This document shows, piece by piece, positions 27,667 through 40,890 of a DNA stretch of 64,000 bases. The position numbers and the translations under genes were made by a program. Position 1 is the stretch's first letter, and each line of letters begins with the position of its first letter. The notes under the pieces were generated by a model. That model did not search any database and was not told the DNA's origin. It saw only the letters and a program-made list of their open reading frames with translations. Location of the stretch: the NCBI GenBank assembly GCA_016946835.1, contig JACVTC010000151.1, positions 291,001-355,000 of the forward strand. Reading direction: 5' to 3'. This stretch comes from Neocallimastix lanati (nom. inval.) (taxonomy: Eukaryota; Neocallimastigomycota; Neocallimastigomycetes; Neocallimastigales; Neocallimastigaceae).

Positions 27667-29624
27667 TCATCTCTTAAATATTTTATGTGTATTTTTGGTT
27701 TTAAATTTTTTTCATTAAATATTTTAAATATTTTTAAACAATTATTTTATTATTATTTTTATTTTTATATTTTTATTAATATCTTTTATATCTATATCAT
27801 TAATTTTATGAATACTATAAAATTAATATACATGAAGGTCAAAAAGAAAAAAAAATTTTTAAAAAACTTTTATTTAAATATTTATTTTTTAAGAATATTT
27901 TACTTTTTAATATTTTATTTTTAAAGAATATTTTATTTTTAAAGATTATAATTTTTTATTTTTTTAAAATAAATAAAAAGTATAATATATTGTTGATATA
28001 TATTTGATTTTGGCTTAAAAATAAGTTATACAAAATATATTGTATAAAAAATATATATATATATAACCCTAAATTGACATTATTTATTAAAATTGTTTAT
28101 TTATTAATTTATTTAATATAATTTTGAAACGCCACTTTTTCCGAAATTCAACACTTTCTATAAATAAATTTATATATTATATTAAGTATATAAAAATAAA
28201 ATAAAAAACATCAGATTTTTTAAAATTCTCAAATTAAAAACCATTAGCATAAATAAAAATTTTAATTTTAGAATTATATATAATTATAAAAGAATTAAAT
28301 AAAATAAAAATTCTATTTTTGATCATTGGAGAAATGAAGAAATATTCTCTTAATGGATGCAGTTTTTGACTTCAGAAAGTAGAATTTGTTCGTATAATTG
28401 ACTTTCTATGTTTTTTTTTTTTTTTTTTTTTAAATAGTTTTTGTCTCAACAGATAATAAGTAGGGTTACACCTGAAAATTCTAATAATGAAGTATACTAT
28501 TCTTGCATAAATGAATAGACAACCAAGGTTAATATAATTATTAAAATGAATATTAAGGTGATAATCAAACAACTCAGGAAAGAAAGATTTAATTGAATAT
28601 TCGAACAAATTAGAAAAACTTTTTTTTTTTTTTTAATTTATTGTATTAATTATTATTGAATATTCATAAAATAAACATAATGACTCTAATATAATAATTA
28701 TAATAATATATATATTCATATATATCATATATATTTATATAAAGATGAAAGAGAATAAAATAAGTCAGGCTATTTAATAATACCAATAAATTAATTGATT
28801 GTATTAATATTTCTATTTGGTTAAAAAAATTTTTTTTTTTTTGAGTAAATCCACATTTTCTTAATCCTCTTATTATTATTTTGATTTATTTAATTTTTCT
28901 TCTACAATTTTCCAAATTCGTAAAAAATATAAATAACAAAATATATAAACATTTTAATTTATTTAAATGGAAATTAATTATATATAAATATATACACATT
29001 AGATCATAATTGATTATGAACTATATGTGGCATGTTTACTGATTAGTATATATGTAACGTATTTATTAAACAAAATATATTTAAATTTATTTAATAAATA
29101 AATAATGTAATGTAGAAAATTAATTTAAATAATTTGGAATAAGTTATATAAAAAAAATAATACATAATTATTTTATAATTATGAATAATAATAAAAATTA
29201 TTATTAAATAAAGTTTAGCTTATAGATTATAAAAACAGAAAATAAAAGAAAAAAAAAAAATATATAAAATATAATAAAAATAATTATTATATATAATATA
29301 ATATAATTATATTAAATCAAATAAAAAAAATTGAATATTTAATTAAAAGCAAAATATATTTTTTGTTCATTCAACCTTACTTTTCTTTTTATAAAAATTA
29401 ATAATATACATTTATTTATTTATTTTTTTTTATTTTAAAAATAAAAAAAAAAAATATTATTACAAAAATATAAAAAAATTAGTAAAATATTTAATTAAAA
29501 ACAAAAAAAATAAAGTAATAATAATATTAAAAAATATTCAAGGTATATTAAAAATAAAATTAAAAAATTATATAAATATAAAGAAATTATATAAAATTAA
29601 TAATACCTTCTCTTTTTGTTTATT
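27667..29624. other. AT-rich intergenic DNA, possibly with an old LINE scrap
   Basis: Mostly featureless. Between 28372 and 28608 the minus strand stays open with somewhat more G/C. It contains NNYINLGCLFIYARIVYF followed by YYLLRQKLFK, which weakly tracks the C-terminal region of the 52-kb LINE protein (DYINHYIYLFLLGG, then QLNELLFK). A T run at 28411-28432 lies at the corresponding 3' side. Too diverged to call firmly. Confidence 0.4.
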
Positions 29625-31347
29625 ATGTCAAAGATGCCAGAAGCACAAACACAAAATAATACTTCAAAAATTTCTTCGCTTATGAATATCCAATATGTTT
29701 GGTTCTTAGGACATTTAACTACAGGTAAAGAAAACCTTTTAAAAACAAACCGAAACAAAAATAATAAAGAGGGAATGAATAAAAATAAGATATAATATTA
29801 TAACATATTATATTAAAATTAATAATACAAAGAAGAATTATTATAAAATATATATATATAATTTTTTTTTCATTAAAATGTGTTTATTAATAACATAAAA
29901 CTAATGCCTATTTATTAGACTGAAGTTTAAAATTTTTATTTTTTTAATTTTTTTTTCCTTAAAAAAGAAACATATATAATTAAGATTTAATAATAAAAAA
30001 ATATATATATATATGAAAATATGAAAATAATATATATATATATAACAGTATTATTAATAGTTTTTAATATTATTTATAATTCTATAATATGAGATTGAAA
30101 CTTTATTAAGAAATATATAAATACATAATTTTATAAAAAATACATATATATATATATGTTAAATAAAAACTTATATTTACTGAATGATTTATTGATTATA
30201 TAAAATATTTTTAATAATTTATTAGTTCTTTGTTCTGTATTATACAGTCTTTCAATTGTTTATAAACCTTTAAATTCTTTCTATAAAAAGGCTTATATGG
30301 GTGTTATAATAAGTTATGGCATTGTTGTTTATAAATTATTCGGCGTAAATAAAAGATATAATTTTTATTAAATTTTAATTATTTATTAAATAATAGTATT
30401 ATACAAAAGCAAAAACAAAAGCAATAATAATTATAATAATATATCAAATAAATTTCTGATTTTATAATATTTCATTGTATATATAAAAATCTGTTTACTT
30501 ATATAAATAAATATTTTCATTGTTATATATTTAAAACTGAAGGCCCCAAAATTGAATAAAATGTATTGGATGAGACTTACAAATGATGAAAATCTTCAAT
30601 ATTTACTTTTAGCTATTGTTTGGATGACTTCTCCACCACTTATTAGTATGCTTTTATATAATATAATATACTTTTATATATTTAAATGATTTACTTTAAT
30701 AACAATAATAAATTTATTTATTAAAGATATTTTAAACAAAAACTAATATATATATATATATATTTTTTTTTATTTTTCCTTTTTTTATGTTTATTTTTTA
30801 TATATTTAAAATGGTTATATATTAAATTATTTATTAATTATTTAAAAAAAAATTATTATAAATATATATATATAAATATAATACAGTTCTTCTCATCCCA
30901 TATGCTATTTTCTCACTCTTCCATGCTTTAGAATACTGTATTAATGTTTTATTCCCATTATTTGTTCCAAATCCATCTGAAAGTCAAAAAGCTTTAATTG
31001 GAAAAATCAGAAACTTTGTTACAGTTTACCAACCAATTGCTGTGCAATTCAATGCTAGACTTGAAGTTATTGGTATTCTTCCAATATTAATTTTATTAGT
31101 TATCTTTAGACGTGCCTCCTTCATTCAACCAGTCATTTTTTCTCAATTCCTTCGTTTCCGTTACATTACTTCTCCATTAGTTCAAAGAGAATTTGCTCAA
31201 CTTCGTCTTACTCTTGATTCAAGATTATTAGGTAATACTAAAATTCCAGCTGGTATTCAAAACGTTTATGTTAAAATTCGTGACTTTATAATTAAGATCG
31301 GTAATGATCCAAATCTTGCTTCTCAACAACAAAGAAAAACTAATTAA
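29625..31347 (+). CDS. TMEM33/Pom33 family ER and nuclear-envelope membrane protein
   Basis: Exons 29625-29724, 30226-30344, 30543-30645, 30887-31347; all joins in phase, 260 aa, the normal size of the family. After a short polar N-terminus come hydrophobic segments VWFLGHLTTVLCSVLYSLSI, YMGVIISYGIVVYKLF, LLLAIVWMTSPPLIILLIPY with YAIFSLFHALEYC, and LEVIGILPILILLVIFRRAS. They are followed by the conserved FSQFLRFRYITSPLVQREF segment and a basic C-terminus. Family members (human TMEM33, budding yeast Pom33/Per33, fission yeast Tts1) bind reticulons in the tubular ER and help distribute nuclear pores; that role is taken from the family. The first intron is long for this locus (about 500 bases). 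No defect is seen. Confidence 0.92.
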
Positions 31348-31494
31348 AAAAAAAAAAAAAAAAAAAAATAAACAATAAACAATAAACAAGCAAATTGAAA
31401 AAAAAAAAAAAAATTTTAAAATAGAAATTAAAATAAAATAAAATAAAAAATAGAATAATTGAAAGTAAATAAATATGTTTTTTTATTCTTTTTA

Positions 31495-31525
<31 letters not shown>

Positions 31526-32119
31526 TTCCTATATTTATAGAAGCGATTAAAAAAAAAAAAAATGAAAAAGTAGATTTATATATAATTAAAATAAATACAA
31601 TAATAATAAATAAACAAATAATAAGCTTCACTAATAATGTTATAATAAAACTTAATATAACTATTTTATTTATTACAACTCCAATAAAGTTAATAATATA
31701 TAATAATATTAATTTTTTCTATTAATATTTATATTTAAATAATTTAATGAAAAAGAAAATTGTATGTTGTATGTAGTTTAATGTAGTTTTTAGCAAATGA
31801 TTAATTAAGTATAAAATTATAATAATGAAATTTAAAAAAAAAAAAAAAAAATAAAATAAAATAAAAAAATAAAAAAAAAAAAAAAAAAAAAAATAAAAAA
31901 AGAATTATTTAGAATATAGATTAAAATAATAATAATAAATAGAAAAATAAATTGCAAATAATAATAATCTATTATAATTAATACTTGTGCTTATAAAAAT
32001 TTATTTTTAAAAATAATATTTATGTATTTAAAATTTATCGTGTTGTTAATAATAGAGAATAATTATTTTTTTAATTAAATTATATTATTTTATTAAAAAT
32101 ATATTTTATATTTACATTT
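31348..32119. other. AT-rich 3' flank of the TMEM33 gene
   Basis: A runs near 31347, 31397, 31832 and 31871 and TTTTA-like repeats. No gene supported. Confidence 0.65.
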
Positions 32120-32580
32120 ATTTGGATATTGAAATGGGTAGAGTTTCAGAAGATTGTCTCAGGACTTGCCTCTGTTGTGGCGAAGGTAATCAATCTTTTG
32201 AGCATTGGATTTTTAAATGAAATGCACTTGCATCTTCTAGATGGAATTCTTTAAATTTCATCGATGATCTATATGTTTTTTTTTCGTTAGGAAGATTAGA
32301 GCGTTTAATCCTCTTTCTTTCTATGACTCTATTTTTTAAAGATTATATCAATCATTATATATACATGTTCCTACTATAACTTTAAATGAGCTACATTTCG
32401 ATAGAGGGGAAAAGAGACAATTAAATGAACTACCTTTCAAAGGTTCATTTGAGTCACTTTTTCCAAAAATTGTGGGCTTGGCGGAATTCTTAATAAGGGC
32501 AATGCCTATTATAAGTAGTTCGTTTGAGCTATTATTTGATAGGTATTCTAAAATACCAAATTTAACCATACGATTTAAAG
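32120..32580 (+). mobile_element. 5'-truncated, decayed LINE fragment (C-terminal end)
   Basis: The plus strand encodes MGRVSEDC, then LCCGEGNQSFEHWIFK, then WNSLNFIDDLYVF. In shifted frames come LNELPFKGSFESLFPKIVGL and SSSFELLFDRYSKIPNL. These match the last about 160 residues of the LINE protein at 52.6-56.6 kb. The zinc-knuckle Cys after FK is replaced by a stop (TGA), and at least one frameshift follows. Only the 3' portion is present, as expected for aborted target-primed reverse transcription. No poly-A tail or target duplication remains visible, so the copy is old. Confidence 0.85.
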
Positions 32581-32734
32581 TTGAAAATTCAATTTCATCA
32601 TTATCTTGAGTTTAATATTTAAAAGATTAATGGTTATTATTGTAGTATATTTTATATAGTCATTTCAATCACGAGATTCATATTGATCTCAAATTTTCAT
32701 AATTTCTGATTAATTTAAAGTATTAAATTCAATC

Positions 32735-33482
32735 TTTTTTTTTTTGAATTAAATGACAATAAAGATTACATAGATAACCTTGATTAATACATTCTCCATC
32801 ACAATAAGTTGGAAGGTCCTGTTCATTATTTAATTGTAATTCCAAACTATGATTTAAATCCTTTTATTAAATTCACCCATAATACTATTTTATGTTAATA
32901 AAAAGTCAATAATTTTCTCAAATTTTCCCATTGTAAAGTTAATAAATTAAATTTAAAAGATGATCAGAAAGATTTGGAAATATATTTTTTAATTCATTAA
33001 ATTTGAAATCGTCTTGAATATCTGAAATAGAATCATTTGATTGATTGTCATCAAAGAAATGGGACGATTTCATTACTGGAGACGTTGACTGATTTTGAAA
33101 ATTCTTTTGTTGAATAAACTTTTATTTGTATTTTTACTTTCTGTTGAAGAAGGATTATTATTACTTCTATGATTGACATTCATTAACTTAAAAATTTTTT
33201 TTCGTTTTTTATTTTTTATATATCTATCCAGGTATCAATGATACTACATCTTTTTCTTGTATATTCAATTCAATATTTTTATTTAACGTTTGTTTTCTGT
33301 TTTTCTTCTTTTTATGATATTCAATAAAAGGTCAAGTCATTACTATTTTCTATATTATCATTATTACTATTCTCATTAATTTTAAGGAATAAAATATCTT
33401 CAATATCTACACCAATATCAAAATTATCATTTGTTAAATCATTAACTATAGTGCTATTACCATTAAATAAACTTTGAATTAT
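32735..33482 (-). pseudogene. CUE-domain protein pseudogene
   Basis: Read on the minus strand from about 33480, broken frames give LFNGNSTIVNDLTNDNFDIG with an acidic stretch, then IEYHKKKKNRKQTLN, then MKSSHFFDDNQSNDSIS. The segment ELKNIFPNLSDHLLNLI follows, with LYNGKI and EKIIDFLL after it. Those pieces reproduce a CUE (ubiquitin-binding) domain: the F-P motif in helix 1, then the N-G and I-x-x-LL segment. A stop follows NLIY, and a one-base frameshift splits GKI from EKII. A Cys-rich end, YCDGECINQGYLCNLYCHLI, follows near 32860-32740. Several stops and frameshifts across 750 bases mark it as dead. The LINE fragment lies just beyond its 3' side. Confidence 0.55.
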
Positions 33483-33984
33483 TATTTACTTCATTCTATG
33501 TAAAAACAACAACAACAATAATAATAATGTATAAAAAAAAATTAATGAGTTATTTTATTCTTTATACACTAGAAATATATGTATAAATATAAATAATGCT
33601 TTCAATTTTAAGTTTTAACAAATTTTTATGAATATTCTCATTGTAATTTTATTACTATAAATATTTACAACTAGATAATGCATATTAATAAATAAAATTT
33701 AATAATAATAATTATTATTATTTTATGATTAGCAAAAACTATACTAATAATAGTAATAATCAAAACCTACAATATAAATTTCAAGAATTTAATTATTTCT
33801 TTTTATATCACTTTAGATATTTAGATATGTTTTCTTGAATATTTTTTCTCTAAAAAAAATTAAAATTATGTTTATTTTCAGATATATTTGGTTAATTAAA
33901 AAATGTTTTTTATCATTTATATCTAATACAAATTTATTCAATGTATTATATATTTATATATATTTTTTCTATTTCTTTTTTTTC

Positions 33985-34015
<31 letters not shown>

Positions 34016-35266
34016 TATTTTTTTTTAAATAAAGTTTTTAAGATATTGATTAATCTCATATTAATATAAATATATAAATATTTTTATTATTTTAAAAATT
34101 AATTTAAAATTAATATATTAATAGAAGTTTATATCATTAAATTAGAAATAATTATTTGTTTAATATATTAATATTAGTATTGTATTTTTGTAAAAAAAAA
34201 TATATATATATATATTTTTTTTTGGACTTAATTCAAATATTTGATTTATAAAAGTTTTAATATATTATGGGAAAATATTAATTTTAATTTTTTATATGTC
34301 CATAAAATAAAAAAAAAATATGAGAATTGGTCAAATTTACTACCAGGATTTGAATTAAAAATCTTTAAAAGTATTATAAAATATTTTATCACGATATCAT
34401 TACTTATAATTGTAATATTATAGTGTGTTATTATTTTTGTTTTAATTTTTGTTGTATGAATTTGATAGAATAGAAATTTAGAAACATAATAATAATAGAA
34501 ATAAAAATTATATTATTTTATACTGTTTTACTCTTAAAAATTAAAAATAGATTAAATAAAAATGAAAATTCTTTATTATTTTAATTATATAAAATGGTCA
34601 TTTAAAATGAAAATAAATAAATAAATAAATAAAATAAAATAATAAAATAATAAAATATTATATATATATATATATTTAATATAATCTATATTTATATAAT
34701 AGGTTTATTAATATTGATTTAAAAACATATCTACATATTTACACATTATGATTGAGAATCTGGTTATATTTAGTATTATATTTTAAGTATATACACAATT
34801 GAATATGTATTTGTTTTTATAATTCTATATTTTTTAATAATTGTTTTTTCTATTAATTTTTTATATTTTGGTATTTATCTTATAATTTTTATATTTATTA
34901 TTTAAAAGTTTTATATGTCATAGTTTTTATATGTCATAACTTTTATATTTATCTATTGATTATTATTACTATTGTAATAATAATCAATAGATAAACGATT
35001 ATATTAATAATTAAATTATTTAATAATTAATTATATATAAATATATAATTAAATACATTAATATGTGAAATACATTTATTTGAATTTAAATATTTATGAA
35101 TTTAATTATTAATTATTAATTCATAAATAATTAAATAGATTCCAATAAATATATTTTATTTAGTGGATAGTTGACTTTTTCTAATTGTCAGTAATTAAAG
35201 GAATTCAACAGAATTATAATATAAAATATAAATAAATAAAAAAAATAAATAATAACTAGCAAATTG

Positions 35267-35324
<58 letters not shown>

Positions 35325-36063
35325 AAAGAAAAAAAAAAAAAGAAAAAAAAAAAAAAAAAAAGATAAAATAAAAGAATTAAATCATAATTTAAACAATACA
35401 AAATTTAAAAATTTTAATAAAAATAAAAAATAAAGTAAAATAAAAATAATATTAATTGAAAAAAGTAAAAAGTTTAAACTTTCTAATTTTATTATATTAA
35501 ATAATAAATGTTTAATTCAAAATTAAAGTTATAAAAAATAAAAAAAAATAAATATATATATATATAAATTTAAAAATATAAGGTATATTTTATTAATTTA
35601 TAAAAAAATATAAAATTAAATTTATTTTTATTTTTTATTGAAAGTCACATTTATTTTCAAATTATTATTATTATTATTATTATTGTTATTGTTATTGTTA
35701 TTGTTATTGTTATTGTAATTGTAATTGTTATTTTATATGCAACGTATAAGATATAAAATTTGTTTTTATGTTATTTATTATATGATTATGTATATATGTT
35801 ATATGATATTCATTTTAAAAGAAAAATAAATATAACAATTAAAAATGAATAAATATTTATTTTTAAATATTAATAAAATAGAAAAATAATAATTATTTTT
35901 TCTTTCAATACATTAATTATAATGAAATTTTAAATATATTATTTGTTATTATTTATATTTTTATTTAAATAACATTGTTTTTACTCATAAATTTATAATA
36001 TTAATAAATATACTTTAATAATATATATATAAAAGAATTCATTAAATTTTCTTCATTTTTTAA
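33483..36063. other. 2.6-kb AT-rich intergenic DNA
   Basis: A long T run near 33980-34009, A/G-interrupted A runs at about 35285-35361 and a short TTATTG/TTGTTA array near 35670-35730. Small frames here consist of low-complexity sequence. No gene supported. Confidence 0.65.
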
Positions 36064-38213
36064 ATGACTGATATTCATGACAATGCAAATGTATCAAGTA
36101 AAGAAGCTGAAATAGTAAGTTAATATATATTATAAAACAAAAATAATAACAAAAATAATAATATTAAAAAAGTTAATACTGATATAATTACAGAAAATAG
36201 TTAAATAATAATTGAATAAATTTAGTAATTTATTATATGTATATATGTTTAAAATTAAAAGAAATGTTAGCAATATATTATATAATAATCCTATTAAAAA
36301 AAATAATTAATAATTTTTTTTTTTTTTTTTTTTTTATAATATTACTATTACCATTATTATTACTATTATTTAAAATGTGTCCATATATCAAAATAATTCA
36401 AAATAATAAAGGAACGGACTTCTTCTATTTCTCAACAAAAAATTCGTTATACACATGACCAAAAAAGATTTATAAAAGTTTTTCCTGAATTAATACAAGA
36501 AGCTTCAACTTTAGGAACAGGTATAATCTTAAAATCAAATATTTACATAAGAATAAAATAATGATAATAATGATAATAATATCAGCATTACTATTATTAA
36601 TGCCAAAAAAAGTATTCTAATTATTTTATTGATTATAAATTATTATACATAATACATTATATTTATCATTGAAGTATGTTCCTGTAATCTTGAAAGAGAT
36701 GTATTATGGCAAGGAAAAATTTATCCTACCGCTTATCATATATGTTTTTATGGAAAAATTTTTGCAAAAGCAGCGAAAGTTACTATTCATTTTAAAGATA
36801 TTACTCAAATAGAAAAACGTAGTACGGTTGGTATGTTTCCAAACGCTATAAGAATCAATACTGCTAATATTGAAGTAATATATATAGATATATATTAATT
36901 TCATATATTATTTATTACGTAATAATAAATAAATTTATATATTATTATTGTATTAGTATGTTTTTTCATCATTTTTAAAGAGAGATGTTACTTACCAAGC
37001 ATTTTGTGATGCCTGGCATCGAATAAAATCAGTATGTTTGTAAAAATTTTAATATATTCATAATATTAATTATTGAATCATAATTATTTTTATAATTAAA
37101 TAAATAATGTTAATTATTAATTAAATTAATATACTTTTTTTTTATTATATTATATTATATTATATTATATTATATTATATTATATTTTATTTTATTTTAT
37201 TTTATTTTATTTTATTTTATTTTATTTTATTTTATTTTATTTTATTTTATTTTATTTTATTTTATTTTATTTTATTTTATTTTATTTTATTTTATTTTAT
37301 TTTATTTTATTTTATTTTTATCGAATATTAAATATTAATATAAATAAAATTGAAGAATAATGAACTTCATTCAAACGATTCAATCACTAATATTTCTTTA
37401 AATAATCAAAATCATAATAATGAAACTAATGAGCCTATAAAAAAGCATATAAAATCTAATTCTTTAAGTCATATTGATCCTATTAATTTTGTACAAGATG
37501 AATTTAAAAGGAATAATAACGAAGAAGAAGTGGCAGTTCTTTCTCAGTCATATCCGGAACGCTCACCAATAGAAAATGCATATATATCAAGCCAAAGTGA
37601 ATCTGAATTAGTTACAAATGAATCTTCTCAATCTTTTAATGACGGTCTTCAAAATAAATTACTTGATATTATTTATAATATTGATTCAAAAGGTCTTTAT
37701 CAATTAGTATTTGAAGATAATAGTAAAATTTTATATGACGTCTATAAAAGTGCTAACAATGATAGTAAATTTCATATTTTTATAATTTTATAAGATTAAT
37801 AATAAAAATAAAATAAAAATAATTACACACACACACACACAAAAAAAAAAAAATTTTTAAAGAATCTTTAATACTATTTATTCATTTATCATTAATTCAT
37901 TCATTATTAATGATACTATTTAATTATTAGATATAAGAATTGGTTTATGGAAAAAGGATCCAAGAACAAATCTTAAAGAAAGAGTAATTATGTATAATTC
38001 TCTAAATAAAGCACTTTTCAGTAAGTTAAGAACTTATTTTAAACTCTATAAATAATTAAATAATTAAATAATCAAATAATTAATGTAATATATTATTGTA
38101 AATATTATTATTATTGTTATTGTTGTTTTCTAACATAATTCATATTAAGCTTCAAGAGGAAATGTCCTGATTGAAGAAAAACAGAAATTTCTTAAAAATG
38201 ATAAAGAGTAAAC

Positions 38214-38253
<40 letters not shown>

Positions 38254-39878
38254 TAAAAAGATAAAAAGCATAATATTCATTTATATTTATTAATTAATAA
38301 CATAAATAATGTAAATAATATTATATATTTAATGATTTAATACTATTTATAATATATATATTATATTTATTTATATTAGTAATGTCTTTATTGAGTCTGA
38401 AATAATGATATTAAATTTAAACTATAGTGAATGCTTTAAAACGATTTGTAAATATTTTATTATAAGTGAAAAGGAAGACTATTCAAGATTACTTGTTACG
38501 TTTGAAATTAAATTTAATAAAAAATTCGCTTATTCAGGTAAATTAATTATAAAGTTAATAAAATAAATAAAAATTTTTATATTTATATTTTGTTTAAATT
38601 ATCTTAATTATTTATTATTAATTTAATATTTAATTACGATTATTGATAAAAAGATAAAGTTAAAAAAACTATGTTTGACAATTATAATCAAATAATAATG
38701 GAATTAGAAAATTATATAAATAAAAATATTAAAAAAATTACTAATGAAAATAACAAGGATATGAATTCTTCGGAAGATGCTCATATGGTAAACGAAGTAT
38801 TAAGTAATAATAATGAAAAATTAACTAATGAAATGGACGATAGTATTTATGACACTATTAAATCTAAACCTGAAAATTCCATATCACCTTCTGAAAGTAA
38901 ATTCGAAACAGAATCTGAAAAGAATAATGATATGAACACATTATTTAATGTTAAAATATTTAGAACCCCTTTCTTTAATTATATCTTAGATGCTGTATTT
39001 TTAATTTTTAATGTTTTAATTTATTTTTCAACTGTTCTAATTAATATTATGAATTACGTTATTTCATTAATTAAGCCACAAGATCAAAAGCGTAGCAAAA
39101 AAAAAAATAAAGATGATAAGAAAATTTTAACTTCGGCACCGTACTTAGTTATTATATTAGGTATACTTTTATTAATTGGTATAATTATCACAATAAGTAA
39201 TGCGTACTATGCATACCAACTTCAAGGTTTAGAAAAAATTATCGAAAATAGGAATAATTTTAAAATCGACCCATCAACACTATCTAAATTTAGTGATGAT
39301 CTATTAAAAAATTCAGATGCAATTTCTGATGATCAAAAAATTATTCAATCTCTTGTAGGTTCCTCTTATGAAAGGTATATAAATTAATAATAGTAATAAT
39401 AATAAATAAAAAAAATATATATATATATAAATTATATTATAATAATAGCAGTAATAATAATATATTAATATAGAGTATATTCAAGTAATGAGATGTCATA
39501 ATATATTATTTTTATTATTATATATTTTATTATTTATTATTTATTATTATTTATTATTTATTATTTATTATCTATTTATTTATTTATTTATTTATTTATT
39601 TTATGTATTATTATTATTTTATATCTAATGTTTGAATTATATATATATTTATATTAATTAGGTATAATGATATATTAGGACAATATAATAAACAAAAAGA
39701 CAAACACACAGAAAATCTGAATTTTTCTTATTTAAGATTAAATCAACAATTGGAATTAATGAACAAAAAGTTTAATGTAATGAAGCAGGATATAGATAGT
39801 ATCTTAAAAGATTTTTCAAATGAAGGATTAGTTAATTTAATTAATGAACTTGAACAAAATAATGAAAAAAATCAATGA
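36064..39878 (+). CDS. GRAM-VASt membrane protein, Lam/Aster-like sterol-transfer family
   Basis: Ten exons: 36064-36114, 36412-36520, 36675-36874, 36981-37031, 37356-37764, 37931-38020, 38150-38207, 38380-38537, 38660-39374, 39662-39878; all phases agree, 685 aa. Residues about 41-137 form a GRAM domain: FPEL, then CSCNLERDVLWQGKIYPT, then AYHICFYGKIFAK, IHFKDITQIEK and FPNAIRINT. Residues about 255-415 have the VASt pattern (KERVIMYNSLNKALF, then LIEEKQKFL, ending in VKKTMFDNYNQIIMELE). Two hydrophobic segments follow, ILDAVFLIFNVLIYFSTVLI (about 485) and PYLVIILGILLLIGIIITIS (about 540), then a coiled-coil tail. Characterised relatives (yeast Lam/Ltc, animal GRAMD1) sit in the ER and move sterol at contact sites with the plasma membrane; the same role here is inference. 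Intron 4 carries a pentamer array. Confidence 0.88.
37139..37318. repeat. ATATT/TTTTA pentamer array inside intron 4 of the GRAM-VASt gene
   Basis: About 10 TATAT-type pentamers pass into about 26 TTTTA pentamers. The array fills over half of the intron and stops about 35 bases before the acceptor. It lacks the 38-base motif seen in the other large pentamer arrays. Confidence 0.92.
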
Positions 39879-40091
39879 TTATAATTATAAATATATAAAA
39901 TTAAAATAAAATAATAAGAAGAAAATAAATAAATCATTATAATAATAAATAATAATAATAATAAAATGAATAAATAATACATGATATTTAGTAATTATAA
40001 ATAATATTAAAATGCATTTTTAACTTTTATTCTTTTTATTTTTTCTTTATTTTATTTTTATTTTTTATTTTTTTATTTTTTTTTTTTTTAT

Positions 40092-40137
<46 letters not shown>

Positions 40138-40316
40138 AATGTACCTATCTTCTTATAATAAATACAGGAATAATAAAAATTAATACTTAATTATAATAAT
40201 AAAATCAAATATATGTATAAATTATAAAATTATTATAAAAAAAAAAAAAAAGGAAAAAAAAAAAAAGGGAAAAAAAAAATAATAAAAATTAAAAAATAAT
40301 TAATTCTATTATATTA

Positions 40317-40540
40317 ATTTATTTTATTTTATTTTATTTTATTTTATTCAATCTGTACTTTATATTAATATTTCTACTATTTATTTTATTTTATTTTATT
40401 TTATTTTATTTTATTTTATTTTATTTTATTTTATTTTATTTTGTTTTATTTTATTTTTATTTTATTTTATTTTATTTTATTTTATTTTATTTTATTTTAT
40501 TTTATTTTATTTTATTTTATTTTTATTATTTTTTTTTTTT
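40317..40540. repeat. TTTTA pentanucleotide array
   Basis: Inverted relative to the 16-kb TAAAA array and interrupted by one copy of the same 38-base motif. A few TTTTG or extra-T variants occur near 40440-40455. Confidence 0.92.
40344..40382 (-). repeat. 38-base array-associated motif, inverted copy
   Basis: Starts TTATTCAATCTGTACTTTAT and ends with ATTAATATTTCTACTATT. It is the exact reverse complement of the motif core at 16031, 16600 and 16832, again inside a pentamer array. Confidence 0.85.
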
Positions 40541-40890
40541 TATTTTTTTTTTTTTTTATAGTATTGATTCTAATAATTCAATAAATTATTAACTTTTTTT
40601 CTCTCTTAATTATATATGTATATATATTATCGTTCATTTATAGTTTTGAATACATTATTTTAACAATAATATTATATTTTATTAATATTTTTGGTTTTAA
40701 TTCTATATTTTTTTCTACACTTTTGATAAGTTCTTATTTTTAAATACATTAATTTTAATAATAGTTATATATATATATATATATATATATATTCATATAT
40801 TCATATATACATACTTATTATTTTATTTATTTATTTATTTTAAAATAATAAAAGGTATTAATTTTTTCTTTTCTTTTAGATATTTTTTTT

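Larger units (their letters stand above)
39879..40890. other. convergent intergenic region with a T44 run and pentamer array
   Basis: Lies between the 3' ends of two convergent genes. Contains a T run at 40093-40136, the TTTTA array (40317-40540) and a short near-duplicate, AAAGGTATTAAT-like, just before the reductase stop codon (near 40851 and 40902). No gene. Confidence 0.7.

Noticed and set aside
27649-27924. 91-codon Phe/Ile/Tyr/Lys frame
   Set aside because: AT-only sequence; part is the inverted repeat of the copia relic, and there is no coding bias.
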